Shown here one piece after another: positions 32,400 through 44,499 of a stretch of 64,000 bases of DNA. The position numbers were made by a program, and so were the translations under genes. Position 1 is the stretch's first letter, and each line of letters opens with the position of its first letter. The notes beneath the pieces were generated by a model, which was given only the letters and a program-made list of their open reading frames with translations, ran no database searches and was not told where the DNA came from. This DNA comes from Heliopora coerulea. Taxonomy: Eukaryota; Cnidaria; Anthozoa; Scleralcyonacea; Helioporidae. The stretch lies in contig JASJOG010000578.1 in the NCBI GenBank assembly GCA_030142905.1, positions 1-64,000 on the forward strand, read 5' to 3'.

Positions 32400-34570
32400 A
32401 GGTTGACTGTTTACAATCTAGTGGTGAAAGTTAATTATGAAAAAACAAACAATGCTGGCACAGAAGTGTCCTGATGAGACAGTGTTTTTCTTAAGGCAGG
32501 GGAAGCAGGGTACTTGTAATGGGGAATGGGGTAAACCTGGTTTTGTTACCAGTCTCTGCCGCCACCCTTCACTGGTAGAGAGTTTGCGAGCACGTTTCTC
32601 CTAAGAAATTGAGCGGAAAGCTGGGAACCAGACAAGACCATGGACAAGACAACTTCCCAGTTCCCACCATAGTTTTCAACATGGCAGCTGCGAGGAATTA
32701 ATTGTGCTATAGGACCCTTGTCCATTCACATGAAAGGATCACCCTAAAGTGCATGAAATTTTAATATGCTTTATTGCAAAACATCTGTAAAACTGTAAAA
32801 CAAACTTTCATAGAATTTCTTTCCTATTAGCTAAATATTTAGAACTTATACTAGTGGGAAACGTGGTACAGTAGCAGTACAGTGTACCGGCTGTAATTGC
32901 TTATTATTGTTCTAATGTCAATAATAACATCAATCCTGAATGTAAGCAGGTTATGCTTTTTTATTTTTAAGTATGTAATGAGTTGAGCACCTAAAAACAT
33001 TTGGCTCTCAAAAATTCTGGTTGTCTTACCGTTGAGATTTAGTCTATTGCATGTATTTTGAGTACATTAGAATTCTGATGCAACATAGCTTTCATTTTTC
33101 AGAATATGGCTTTAGGAAATGAACAAGTTGCTTTGATTTTTTGTAGAGCAATAGCTGTGTGTGATGAAACTATGGCAATGTTCCACCAGATGATTTGGAA
33201 ATCAGATTTGCTGAACTACACTAGACTATGCTATTCGTGTCATTCAAGTCGTCAGTCATGAGAATAATATCCCAAACAAACCTGCACTTGAGACTGCCCC
33301 ATCCTGCTCTCAAAATACAACACAACCACATACCAGTGTCTGACACAGAGTAGCGCACACAAGAGCTTATTGCCAAAAGACCTTATCGGTTGATGATCGC
33401 GTGCATCTCACGATGCGTTGACTTCCACCTAAGAGGTTCTGAATGAGCAGCCCTCAATTGCCGGCCACATACAAACTGAACCACCTCATAAATGTTTGCT
33501 TAGATCTCATTTGACTTTCCAGGTCACATTCACCAACTCGGACCTAACGCTCTGGAGGCCCCGGCTGGCAAGGTGATGGTGACTATCTATGATGGGTGGT
33601 GCCGTATGATTGTACATTGCTATATGAGATTTGAAGGGGCGGGGTTTCCAGTCTGCAGACCACAATTCCATTCATACGTGTATCTGAACCTGGCCTCGTG
33701 CAACCATGTAGCCAAGTGTAGCCATGTAGCCAAGTGATTCCATCAATCCATTTGGAGCTCCATCAGCAGGGATTTTACCGGTGAGATTGTCAGTCACAAG
33801 CTGTAGTGCAAATCTAAATGCAAATGGTAGACATTCTGCCTAATTGCATGATGTAAACCAGGTTAATATCCGTTAAAGATATCTGTACAACATTAGTGGA
33901 ACTTGTTGGGATAGGATTATTGTTTTGAAGTTTTTGGTGAGTGATTAGAGTTGGGTATAAAGAGAAATGTGGTTATACACAAATTTCTGATGCTTTGATT
34001 AGCTAACAGTGACAGTGAAGATTGGTTATAAATATTGAGGTTGCCAAGCATGATAGATTTACGTTAGTTGTGTGTCATGAAGTGATCCATGAAAGAAAAA
34101 TTTTCATTAGAATAAAATATTAAAAATTTCATGAATTCTCTAAATATATACTCAAATTAACATTTGATGATTATTTTATGTATGTGCATTATTTTGTTCT
34201 TGTGCTATCTAGCTCTTTGGGAATTAAAGAATCCTTACTGATACCATGAAATGTCCATAAGATGTCCTTGAAATATGGCAATGAATACAGTGTGAGTCAA
34301 GATACACACCGATTAACAGGATTGTGAAGGAAAAGTATCAGAATAATAAGCTTCCCTGATATGCCATAAACACTGACTCCATCAACAACTAAATATGGTG
34401 TATTGAAGCATGGGGTCCCATGACATTAAATTAGCATTGAAAGTCTTGATTACCCGACCAACAGATATACAGTAAAGAATGAAGTTTATAGCAAGTCCAT
34501 CCAGAATGTAAGGAGATGGGTTTTAGTTGGATATATGATAGGAAACCATGGAAAATCATGGATGAGATGA
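32400..34570. other. Non-coding stretch upstream of the BEL element
   Basis: No supported gene. 33240-33760 is less AT-rich and may be an old coding or transposon fragment, but no motif is readable in any frame. Confidence 0.35.
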
Positions 34571-34578
34571 AATGGTGT

Positions 34579-34772
34579 TGGGAATGCCTCGTGCACTGCT
34601 GCCAACACAATATAGTTATCACAATTTCTTATCACTGCACTCATTTCGATCGGCCAGAACCGTCTCTATTATAATTGAAAAGGTAGCCCTATAAGTGTCA
34701 TGCGATCCCTATATGTTTCATGCGATCACAATCTAATTATCGTTAATTATCTTAATTAATCTAATCATCACA
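34579..34772 (-). repeat. BEL 3' LTR
   Basis: 194 bp, TG..CA ends. By direct comparison it differs from the 5' LTR at five positions (about 97.4% identity). Confidence 0.92.
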
Positions 34773-34783
34773 CCCTCCCCCTA
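34773..34783 (-). promoter_or_regulatory. Polypurine tract
   Basis: On the minus strand AGGGGGAGGG directly precedes the 3' LTR, as expected for plus-strand DNA priming. Confidence 0.75.
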
Positions 34784-35021
34784 TTTGTCTCACAGTGAGA
34801 CAAATATTAAGCTTTAGAATAACACAAATTACTGCAATATATTTAAATAGTCCTTTAACCAGTTCGAATCTCGACAATCTGTAACTAAATAATCAATGTT
34901 CAAGAAATGTTAATAAGGTGTTGTTAATGTTCATTTTTGTTCTTCATTGAGAACGTTCTTAATCTTCTTCTTTGCAACTTCAGCGGCAACTCTTCTTGGC
35001 CTGAACTTTTGAGCTTCAGGG

Positions 35022-35429
35022 TTAAGAGATGGCTGGGGTTTTTGGGTCCAAACGGTCGCAGGACAACTCCAGGGTATATAGATGCTGGACTGGCCGCTCT
35101 AGATAGGACTTCCCTGCTCGTAGCTTCACGGCTCTAACTACGTTGTCGCGACCACAAATCAATTTCTCCACGATACCGAGCTGCCACTTTCTTTTGTTTT
35201 TCTCATCGGATTTGATAATTATAGCATCACCAACGTCGACAGTGGGATCTTTTTTGTGATTGTGTTTCAGGTTCTGGCTTTCACGAAGTGCTTTCAGGTA
35301 TTCACTACTCCACCTCTTCCAAAGCGCGTCCTTGCATCTTTTGATATACTTCGCTCTTTTCCGAAGGTCAGGCATCTCAATTGCGTCCTCATTTTGCTCT
35401 GGTAGGAGGTTAGGTCGCTCGAAGACCAT
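35022..35429 (-). pseudogene. BEL pol C-terminus (DUF5641)
   Basis: Begins MVFERPNLLPEQ and contains VGDAIIIKSDEKNKRKW, GIVEKLICGRDNVVRA and the LERPVQHLYTLEL ending seen in BEL/Pao pol tails. It is in the same frame as the integrase but separated from it by a TAA at 35454-35456 and a TGA at 35589-35591. Confidence 0.85.
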
Positions 35430-35708
35430 CGTGTTTGGAGTGAGTATGGGAAGTTATATGTCTTCTTCCACGTAGCTCAGCGGCCGGTTATTCAACGCGA
35501 TTTCCACGTCAAGTAACACGTCCTCCAACTCATTCCTCGCAAGAAAGCCATTTCCAATTATTGACTTGTGAAGAGCTCTCTTCACCAATCAAACCATTCT
35601 TTCAAATTGGCCACCCCACCAGGGCGCGCGGCTGAGGTTGAACTGCCACGTGATCTCATATTTGGCCAAGAAGTCGTGAAGACGTTCATCGCGTGCTATT
35701 TTCTTCAG

Positions 35709-36263
35709 CTAGTTCGCTGCACCCACGATAGTCTTTCCGTTGTCAGAATATATTTTTGATGGTCTCCCACGTCTTGCTATGAACCGCTTGAGACTCCCCA
35801 GGAATTCATCTGTTTCCATTGTGTGTAGTAGCTCGAGATAAAGTCCTCTCGTCAGACTGCAGGCATAGAGGACTATGTAAGCTTTGCCTTCTTTCTTTGA
35901 CTTCTTGCGGTAGGGAATGGGTCCTGCGTAGTCTACTCCGATGACCTGGAATGGAGTGGTCGGTTCAGTTCGATCACGAGGTAGTTTCCCTGGAGGTGGA
36001 CTGGCACACGCTCTTGCATGAAATCTCTTGCAACCATGGCAATTCTTGATAACTCGCTTGGTTAGTCGCCTAAGCCTCGGAATCCAATAAACCTCTCTTA
36101 TCTTCGCCATTGTCATCCCCACGCCACCATGTAGTGTAATCTCATGTGCGTGCTCCACCATCTTTTCTGAATACGTCGCAGAATCCGGAAGGTAAATGGG
36201 GTAGTCTCCTTGGATTCGTCCACGACACTCCAATATGCCGTCGTTGTTTGGCTGGAGATTCAA
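35709..36263 (-). pseudogene. BEL integrase (zinc-binding and first core part)
   Basis: 184 residues from the first internal Met. HHCC finger: H40, H45, C75, C78 (HEITLHGG..NCHGCKR). Catalytic core: D111 (GVDYAGPI) and D174 (SDNGK). A TAG at 35709-35711 stops the frame before the third catalytic residue. The following codons (about 35700-35480) continue the core in the same frame. Upstream, a TAG at 36327-36329 separates it from the RNase H part. Confidence 0.9.
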
Positions 36264-36329
36264 TCTTTCTCGGTCTTCTTCGAATGAATCTCCGTTAGTA
36301 GCGGACCCATGGACTTTCTTAATCCAATA

Positions 36330-36850
36330 CTACTTTTGTTTGTAAATCTCTTCGGTTATAAGCGACCCAGCAATCCTCTGGCTCGGAGCGGATTTCAAGT
36401 TAAGTGTAAATCGCGAGACCCATGCACAAACTCTCAGCGTTGTCCACAGCTTGCGCCGGGTTATGAGTTGATCAAACTCATCCTTTGCTTCTACTGCCAC
36501 CGCAAAGAGCTCTTTTGTTGCTTTGGTTTCTGCTCTTGTCTCTTCAGTTGCACCTGTAACTAAATCGGAAGGCCACTGCTGAGGATACTCGAGCCACTTG
36601 GGACCATACCACCACTGCTCGTTCTCTTCCTTCACATTTCTCCCTCGACTGCCAAGGTCTGCTGGGTTGTCTTGTGATGCAACATGTCTCCACGCGATGT
36701 ACTCTTTGCACTTTATCTTTTGGACACGGTTGTGTACAAACTGTTTGTACTCTCCCCCGCCGCGGATCCAATGCAGAGCCACTGTGCTATCCAACCACCC
36801 ATACACGTTCTGAACTGGAAACCCTGTTAACGCTTCTTTGACGTTGTCTA
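36330..36850 (-). pseudogene. BEL RNase H region
   Basis: Contains YGWLDSTVALHWIRGG, an RVQKIK segment and SQDNPADLGSRG, typical of BEL/Pao RNase H. A one-base shift at about 36857-36875 separates it from the RT part. It ends at the in-frame TAG at 36327. Confidence 0.85.
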
Positions 36851-37640
36851 CTAGGTTGGTTGGATGTGTCCAGACACCAGCTCTAGACGAGGGATGGATA
36901 GATGTCGTTTCGCTAGGCGAGCTTTGGCTGCTACCAAACCCTTGGACGTTCCAGAATTCTGTCTCACCACGGCGTACACGGAAGCTGCTACTCCCTTTCC
37001 GCTAGCATCTCCAAAGATATGGAGGTCAATGCTGTGAAATTTTTCTTGGTAATTCAGAATGCTTCTTGGTGCCGTCGCCGTATCTGGTAATCCAGCTTCC
37101 CACTTTAACCACTCTTGTCTGACATCGTCCGGTAGTTCAGCGTCCCAGGCAATGTGGGCGTCACACGCATCACGGTATATCACCTTTCCTTCGAGGGTCA
37201 GTGGAGCCACGAATCCGAGTGGATCATATATTGTTGCAATCTTGTGTAGGATTCCTCGTTTGGTCGGAGGAACATCATCTTTTGCTTGCACGTTAACTGC
37301 TACCCGGTCTGTTCCTTTGTTCCAGTTGAGACCCAAGAGCTTGCACTCTTTTCCTTGCGGAATCCCCAACTGTTCCTTTGCATACGTCACTCCATCTTCG
37401 GTTGATGAACTTGAAGGATTCTCAAGCTGAGGGACGTTAGAATGCCATTTGTGTAAAGTGAAGTGTGCCTTCGAGAATATTTCACTTGCACCGTCCTTCA
37501 ATCTCCTCGCTTCTGATATCGTGTTTCCACCACTGATCAGGTCATCAACGTACAGACTTTTTTCAATTTCTTCCTCGCATGAAGGATCATTAGCTCGGTA
37601 ATGGTCTAGATGCTGCTCGATAACTCCTCCAAGTAGGAAA
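36851..37640 (-). pseudogene. BEL reverse transcriptase, second half
   Basis: Starts after a one-base shift near 37645. RT catalytic motif C, SLYVDDLISGG, has YVDD codons at 37541-37552. The connection follows (IYDPLGFVAPLTLEGK; HIFGDASGKGVAASVYAVV; AKRHLSIPRLEL). Confidence 0.88.
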
Positions 37641-39252
37641 GGAGAGGGCCCAGGCCAAATAATGCTCTGGTGAATCGGTATGTGGTTACACGTCGCGTAG
37701 CCAAGTCTTCAAACCAGTGGAAGAGCAGTGCGTCTCGGTCTTCTTCACGTACTCTAACTTGCAAAAAGGCCTGTTTAATGTCACCGGTTATAGCGACGGG
37801 ATGAAATCTGCCACGGACTAGTACTTTCCATAACTGGTTCTGCAGAGGTGGTCCAGTGTTAAGGCAATCGTTCAAGGATGGCGCTTTGTCGTATGCTTTT
37901 GCTGATGCATCGTAGACAATCCGTAATTTGGTTGACTCTGCTGATTCCCTCACGACAGCTTTATGCGGAATGTAGAATTCCCGACCGTTTGGCTCTGTGT
38001 CCGCCTTCTCCACCACACCCTGCGCCAGTTGGTCTTGGATGACGTCATCATATTTCTGCAACAATCTGTTCTTTTCAAGCTTTCTCGTGGTACTCCCCAA
38101 TCTACGCAGACTACCAGCCTTGTTGTTTGGGAGAATGGGGTGATTCGCCTTCCACGGTAATCCGGTTTCGTACCAGCCCTCCTCACTTCGTCTTAACTGC
38201 TCTTTAAACTCCATATGGACGACTGCTTGACCCCCAGGTGTTGAATCTTCTAGACCAAGAACATCAAGTCGATAGAGATGTTCATAATCAGCCACTGATG
38301 TTTGCGTCAGAAATATTGCGTTTAAATCCGGTTCTTCTCCAGGCGACATCAAGGTCCACCCAAATCTCGTTTTTTCTGCAACAGGTTCGCCTGTTCGTCC
38401 GACTCTGGGTGGCACTTCGGTTTTTATCCTCGCAAAGTCACTCGCCCCGAGAACAGCGTGAACAGGAAGTTTCTGCTTCTCTTCTTGATCATCCATGTGA
38501 ACTCCCTTTAAGTGCGGATACGAGTTAATTATCTCTTGGTATTTAGGGTTGTCGATTGTCAACAGTTCACCGCGGTCAATCTTTGTCACTTCCGTTTGCA
38601 AGAAAAACCTGCCAGACTCATTGCTCACACTCACGTTGTAGATCTCGACCCTCTCCGTTGCAGAACCCAGCATCATTTCAATTCGTCGAATTTCGGTTCT
38701 TTGCGAAGTTGTTTTAAGGTGATCGATTAACGCTGACGACGCATAGGAACTTCCTGCTCCGGTGTCGAGTAACGCGCGACACTGAATACCATTAACCTTG
38801 ACCACGACCAGGAGGTGACAAGCGGCTCCTTTATTGGCGGTGGGACTTGTCATCATCTTTTCACTAGGCTTATCGCAAATGGATAAGTGATGTTTGCGTT
38901 GACAATGTTGACATGATGTTCGTCTCCGACAGTCTGCGGCGCGGTGCTTCGATCCTGTGCAATTGAAACAAAGTCGTTTCAACCCTAGTATCCTTTTCCT
39001 TTCTGCCGGTGTTACAACTTTGTTGCATTTGACGGATTTATGATCTTTCTCGTCCCAGTAGACACACAACACAACGTCGTCTCTCGCCTGGTAGTTTCGC
39101 CCACGTCGTCGACCTTCCTTAGGAAGTCGCTCTTCGATTTCGATCGGGTTGATTTCTTTCCACCTTTTTAGGGCTTGAATGAGCTGAGCTAAGTCCCAGT
39201 TTTGCCAGCCTTCTTGTCCACGAACTAGATCAGCTTTGATTCCCTTTAACAT
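37606..39252 (-). pseudogene. BEL gag C-term, protease and RT first half
   Basis: 548 codons. Zinc knuckles at residues 95-108 (CFNCTGSKHRAADC) and 114-126 (CQHCQRKHHLSIC). Aspartic protease LLDTGAGSSYAS with DTG at 163-165. RT from about 400 (KLRIVYDASA; VAITGDIKQAFLQVRV; TYRFTRALFGLGP). The last residues before the stop are out of frame with the real continuation. Confidence 0.9.
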
Positions 39253-40135
39253 GTCCAGCAGAGTCCTGGCATGTCAGGAGATATCGCGAAGTTTTCCGAG
39301 GGTTTCTAGACTGCACATTGTAGAGTAATTTCTTGTAGAATTCGTCGATCTTCTTGGTGTTCGAGTCAGAGATTGAGGGAAGTCCCATGATGTTGTTCAC
39401 ATAAGCATGAACAATTTCAGATTCCCTTCCGTACTCAGACTTCAGGATATTCTTGGCGCGTACATAGCCTTCTTTCGGCGCGTACATAGCCTTCGGGTCG
39501 AGCAACTCCTTCAAGTAGGCGAATTTGGTCACGGAAGGTAAATCCGTTGAATCTATTTCTGCTTTGTACTCGTTCCAAAAGGGCAGCCACCATTCGAAAG
39601 TTCCGTCAAATTTCGTGATCGTTAGTTTGGGTAGTCTTGCGTTCGGCGACTTCGTTTCCCCAAGGCGATCTTTCTTTACCTTTTCAGATTTCCGTGCGAA
39701 CTCTAGTTTCATTTCCAACTGAGCGCGTTCAAAGTCCAGCTGCTGTTTTCTAGCGTTCTCTAAAAGAGCTTCTTCGGACTGTTTGCTTGCGAGATTTACC
39801 TTTTCTTTCTCGTCGACCAATTTCTGTCCTAGATGAGTAACACAGTTGTCGGCGTTCGCTAACTTCGCTTCGACGTCGCTGCTCCATGCTGACACTTCTT
39901 CCGGTGAAAACCAGCTCTTGAACTTCTCTTCTTCTACTTTTAGCTTGAGGTCGTGCGCTTCCTTCGCCAAAACTCTGAGGACATATCGATGTCGTTCCAT
40001 AGTTTCCACATTTCCCGCGGTTACAATCCTGTCCGTTTTCGATGCTGTGAAGTCCAAAAACGTCAGTTTATTTTCCACTACCTTGAGGAGATCGTCCATG
40101 TTTATTCTCGTTGCGACTACAGATCGAGTTGGCAA
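39230..40135 (-). pseudogene. BEL gag (DUF1759)
   Basis: 301 codons, ATG start. A Lys/Glu-rich coiled-coil-like region (about 70-160) precedes the DUF1759 core (LPKLTITKFDGTFEWWLPFW..). A frameshift near 39300 and a stop in the continuing frame near 39280 break the link to the protease-RT frame. Confidence 0.88.
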
Positions 40136-40140
40136 ATCGA

Positions 40141-40157
40141 TCCCGTCGGAGGTGCCA
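40141..40157 (-). promoter_or_regulatory. Primer binding site
   Basis: On the minus strand TGGCACCTCCGACGGGA starts 8 nt after the 5' LTR. The TGG start matches the CCA end of a tRNA, but I cannot name the tRNA. Confidence 0.6.
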
Positions 40158-40165
40158 CTTTATTT

Positions 40166-40359
40166 TGGGAATGCCTCGTGCACTGCTGCCAACACAATAT
40201 AGTTATCACAATTTCTTATCACTGCACTCCCTTCGATCGGCCAGAACCGGCTCTATTATAATTGAAAAGGTAGCTCTATAAGTGTCATGCGATCCCTATA
40301 TGTGTCATGCGATCACAATCTAATTATCGTTAATTATCTTAATTAATCTAATCATCACA
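40166..40359 (-). repeat. BEL 5' LTR
   Basis: 194 bp, same ends as the 3' LTR. Promoter and polyadenylation signals are presumed to lie here but are not distinct. Confidence 0.92.
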
Positions 40360-40849
40360 ATGCAAAGTTTGGTATATGGTACGTAAAATACCTCTTTTCA
40401 TGACATATTCACAAACATCTTTAACAGTGGACTATGGCAACGCATGGTTTGCTCTTCTTTGTAAATAGATTTATTATCAACTTGTGGTAGATTACAATTC
40501 AGTCAATATATGCACCACGTATGCCTTTGTTCATTCCAGGTATTCGCTAATTTGCATCGGCGTTTACGGGAGGGTGCATGTCTCTCCCAAACGTAAATTT
40601 GGAGGGCCAGGCCCCCCCATTTCAAACCAGTATATTGATCCCGTTGAACAATTAAATTATTGCCTCGTGCTCTGGATCTCGATAACATTCGTTTCTACAA
40701 CCAAGGTATTCTTGGTGCAATGTCAAACACCCGTCGCCATTTACCCAGTGATCGCAAGTGATGTTACTTAGTGGTGAGCACCAAGTCTGCTGACCATCTG
40801 GGTACGCCAGGCATACCCAATCGACATACCATTGTGGCAAACCCATTGA

Positions 40850-41283
40850 ACTCTAAAAAGACTGGAATGGTACCTGCAAACTGAATTTTGAAGCCAACAT
40901 GGAGGCTGGCATGTAGGTCAATTTGCAGGTCATCCCAGTCCCCTACGCGATAAAAAACTCAACCTATTGCGAAAAAAGTAACCTGAATCGGGAGTTCTTG
41001 ACAGTTTTCTTTTTTTGGTCTTAGTGTGTACAGTACGATGTCGGTAGGACTGCATATTTCTCAGAATTAACTGCCAATGAAAAGTAAAGGTTCAATACAA
41101 CTGACAGAACTTTTCCCCACGCGTGATTTTGATCTACATGGCTGATCCCATGTCGGCTTCATTTAATCGTGAGGCCTGGTACAAGAGATATCGTTCCAGT
41201 TCAATGGACAAACCTCACGGTATATTCCAAAATTTTGCCTCCTCCCCTCCGACCCCAGTAAATTAAACCTAGCAACGCCACTG
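40850..41283 (-). repeat. Dispersed repeat family A, copy 3
   Basis: Reverse-complement match to 3370-3730. Its right edge reads CCTAGCAACGCCACTG, the reverse of a hAT-type CAGTGGCGTTGC terminus, so the family may be a hAT MITE. Confidence 0.6.
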
Positions 41284-41469
41284 CTAATATGTATAGCAAT
41301 CTCAAGTGGGCTTCCTGCCATATCTTGAATACTATGTAGTCAGAAAAGCACTGAAGAGTTTAAATAAACTTGCAAACATGAAATAAGCTACCCAATGTTA
41401 CCTATTCCTAAGTACGTTAAGTGCTGTACATTGATTAGCAGAAGAAGTAGAGGATTTTTGTATGAGTTT

Positions 41470-41725
41470 GCCTTGTATTTTATTGTATTGTATTGTATTA
41501 TATTGTATTGTATTGCATTATATTGTATTGTATTGTATTGTATTATATTGTATTGTATTGTATTCCATTGTATTGCATTGTATTGTATTCCATTGCATTG
41601 TATTGCATTGTATTGTACTGCATTATATTGTATTGCATTGTATTGCATTGTATTGTATTGTATGGTATTGTTATTGTATTGTTTTGTATTGTATTGTTAT
41701 TGTATTGTTATTGTAGTTCAGCATT
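41470..41725 (+). repeat. (TATTG)n pentanucleotide microsatellite
   Basis: About 250 bp of TATTG/CATTG/CATTA units; all long open frames here are artefacts of the repeat. Confidence 0.95.
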
Positions 41726-41839
41726 TAGAAACAAGGTTGAATTCTGGTTTTCAAATTATCGATCAAATTAATAATTTGTGCAGAACTTGGAGACAGCCAT
41801 TTGTTGTGAAAGAGTGTACAGCTATTACATGTAAGTTAA

Positions 41840-42165
41840 TATTGAGTGGATTTACTCATTTTTGCCTAGGAACAAGGGAGGTATATCACTTCATTAAGAT
41901 ATACGGCTACAGAAAACACAAGATGTGAAAGATGGTGAAATAAAGTATTTGAGACATCAGACCTGTGGAAAATGTGACATAGAAGAAATTCATAACATAT
42001 GGCTACAGAAAAATCAGTATGTGAAAGATGGTGAAATTAAGTATTTGAGACAAAAGCCTTGTGGAAGATGGGACATTGTACATGTACAAGACATGTACAA
42101 GGAACATGTATTGGAACATGTACAAGACAATGAAACAAAGGTGAGATGCCACAACTTTTGATATT
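41840..42165 (+). repeat. Dispersed repeat family B, copy 3
   Basis: Contains two internal repeats of GGCTACAGAAAA..GTGAAAGATGGTGAAAT (41903 and 42000). Preceded by ACTCATTTTTGCCTAG, an acceptor-like sequence also present in copy 1. Confidence 0.7.
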
Positions 42166-42201
42166 TGATACATTAAAGTGCACGAGAGATTCTCGCGACA
42201 A

Positions 42202-43120
42202 CTTAACGCTAGGGATCCACCGGAACCAAATTTAAAAGTTCCGACCAGAACCGGAACTGCCCGGAAATGAAAAAAAGTTCTGGCCGGAAGCGGAACCGAA
42301 AATCAAAGTAGTATCTTTCTAACTGAACCACAAAGCAGATGATGTTACTTGGTTGGACATTGTCAATGTGGAATTGAGTGGTCAAAAAGTGAGAATACCA
42401 CCTCATTTAACAATGCCAAATAAGAAATTGTCCTTCACATTTCCATTATAAACAAAAACTATTATGCCTTATGTTTTATAACTTTTGTTTTTCCTGTTTT
42501 AGTATTGTGAACATTTTTCCCTATGAAGTGTGAATATTTATTTGCAAATAGTTCCCTGTTTTTGGCTGCATTTCGGCCGTGCATAATCGTAGAAAGCCTG
42601 AGCACTACATATAAACCACTGACCATATTTTGGCTCAAATTTTCATCATAACCTTCCCAGATTTCCCCTCACTCGAATGACACAACCACAAAATTGAACT
42701 GTCAAAGTACGCCAGTGCGAACGTTGGCTTGTGTAATGCGTATTTAAGGTTGCTTTTGCCGCCATTGAGTGATATTGTTTGAGCAAAAAAATACTTTTTT
42801 GTACCTTACACTTGTAATCTAACTATTGTCATAGGACTATTAGTCAAAAATATCCTTTACGTTCAGTAATTTTGACTTTGTAGTGCTTGTGGAATAGATA
42901 ACTTAATGACATAAGACCTGCAATTTATTTTTAACTGTTGTATTCATATAAACCATAAAATCTACTTTAAAAATAGGACTACTGTTATTATTACTATGGA
43001 CTACCGTTCTTATTACCATTTTATAAAAAAAGTTTCGGTTCCGGCCGAACATTTTTCACGAGTTCCGGCCGGAACAGGAACTTAGAAAAATCAAAGTTCC
43101 GGTGCATCCCTACTTAACGT
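42202..43120. mobile_element. Non-autonomous hAT element, 903 bp
   Basis: Termini TAGGGATCCACCGGAAC (42210) and, reversed, TAGGGATGCACCGGAAC (ending 43112), with one mismatch. Flanking octamers CTTAACGC (42202-42209) and CTTAACGT (43113-43120) are a 7/8 TSD. Subterminal CCGGAAC/GTTCCGG words are clustered at both ends. No transposase inside. Confidence 0.85.
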
Positions 43121-43300
43121 TCGATATCCGTGGATAAAACAAGCCTACTGTTTCCAGTTGACTCGATAGCTCCACTGGTAGAGCAGCGGTCCCTTAACCC
43201 AGAGATGCGAGTTCGAATCCCGCTCTAGTCAACTTTTCTAGTTGACTTTATCAGTGTAGGTCAATTCATGCAATATTCAGTTCATGTTATCCTAAGGATC
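43121..43300 (+). repeat. tRNA-derived SINE, copy 2
   Basis: The tRNA-like head 43160-43230 has A-box-like TAGCTCCACTGGTAGAGC and a good B-box GAGTTCGAATCC. GTTGACTC at the start and GTCAAC at the end flank the head. The tail GTTGACTTTATCAGTGT resembles copy 1. Confidence 0.75.
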
Positions 43301-43719
43301 ATTCTAAACTTGGTGAAGTCAATTCCGTACTTTGAGCGGTAGAAACGGTACAGAGGATTTTTCGTACATGACATGGTAGACGTTTCTTTCCGCTTTTTGT
43401 ACTTCTGGTCTTCACTAATAAGGGTTCAGTCCCAAGTGGATTACCATTTCATACCTTGAATATTGTGAAGTCATAATTTTGAATGTTTCACAAAATATTA
43501 GAGACGTACAGTGCTAAAATGTGCCCTGTCCTTGGTAAAATCAATGTCGTACATGTCCTTTGACTGATAAAAGAAGTACAGCGTTTCACATGAGTTGTAC
43601 TTGTGGCTCTGCATTTAGCAATGTGCTGAATTTCTATTTTCAAAACAACAATTAAACTAATCACTTGCACCGAATCCAGAGACTGCCGTTAGCTGCAAGA
43701 ACAGTTTCAGTTATTGAAT

Positions 43720-43925
43720 TAGTCTTCAGAGCATTTACTCGTTTCCGTTTAGGAGCAAGGGAGGCATATCACTTCATTAACATATATGGCTACAGAGAAC
43801 ACAAGATATGAAGGATGGTAAAATGAAATATTTGAAACATAAGACCTGTGGAAAATGTGACGTGAACAAATTTTTGGAACATGTACAAGAGAATGAAATA
43901 AAGGTGAGATGCCAGGACACTGATA
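43720..43925 (+). repeat. Dispersed repeat family B, copy 4
   Basis: GGCTACAGAGAACACAAGAT, ATGAAATATTTGAAACATAA, CTGTGGAAAATGTGACG and GGTGAGATGCC as in copy 3. Confidence 0.7.
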
Positions 43926-44106
43926 ATTACTTATTGTGGATGTTTATAATCGAGTAGTAAAACATATCTTTCATGTTTAGTATCAAGCAATGAAATTGTC
44001 CTGTTACATTTAGGATATTAGTTATCTGTATATTTCTTTTCACATTATGAATGCATCATATTTTTCAAGCATTTTGCTATCATATAATATACAACTTTAT
44101 ATCTAT

Positions 44107-44220
44107 AGATAGAAAGAAAGAAAGAGAGAAGGAGAGAAAGAGAGAAAGAGAGAAAGAGAGAAAGAGAGAGAAAGAGAGAAAGAGATAGAGAGAGAGATAG
44201 ATAAACAGATAGACAGACAG
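44107..44220 (+). repeat. (GAAAGAGA)n purine microsatellite
   Basis: GAAAGA/GAGAAAGA units with AGACAGACAG at the right end. Confidence 0.95.
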
Positions 44221-44439
44221 ACATATCGAGAGATCAATTACGGCAGTTATCAACCTTTAAACTTTTTACCTTACTTATCACTGTCTGCACAGTATTCTAT
44301 TCTTATAGATACATACATAGATATAGATATATACATATATATAGAAACAGTAAGTCTTCCTTCACCAAAGTTTAAGGACATCAACCCACACCTTATGTAC
44401 GTGAAGGAATAAAGCTTTTTAAAAGTTTATATTCGGCTT

Positions 44440-44445
<6 letters not shown>

Positions 44446-44481
<36 letters not shown>
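44446..44481. repeat. (TA)n
   Basis: Perfect TA dinucleotides. Confidence 0.95.
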
Positions 44482-44483
<2 letters not shown>

Positions 44484-44499
44484 TCAACAATATATTCAA

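Larger units (their letters stand above)
34579..40359 (-). mobile_element. BEL/Pao LTR retrotransposon, full length, defective
   Basis: 5781 bp, transcribed on the minus strand. LTRs at 40166-40359 (5') and 34579-34772 (3') start TGTGATGATTAG and end GCATTCCCA. Internal order is gag (DUF1759), zinc knuckles, aspartic protease (DTG), RT, RNase H, integrase, DUF5641, the BEL/Pao order. No flanking TSD is visible (GGTGT against ATGCA). The reading frame is broken by frameshifts and stops (see parts). Confidence 0.92.

Noticed and set aside
41388..41928. Tyr/Cys/Ile and Gln/Tyr/Asn frames
   Set aside because: Translation of the TATTG microsatellite; the right end runs into repeat family B.
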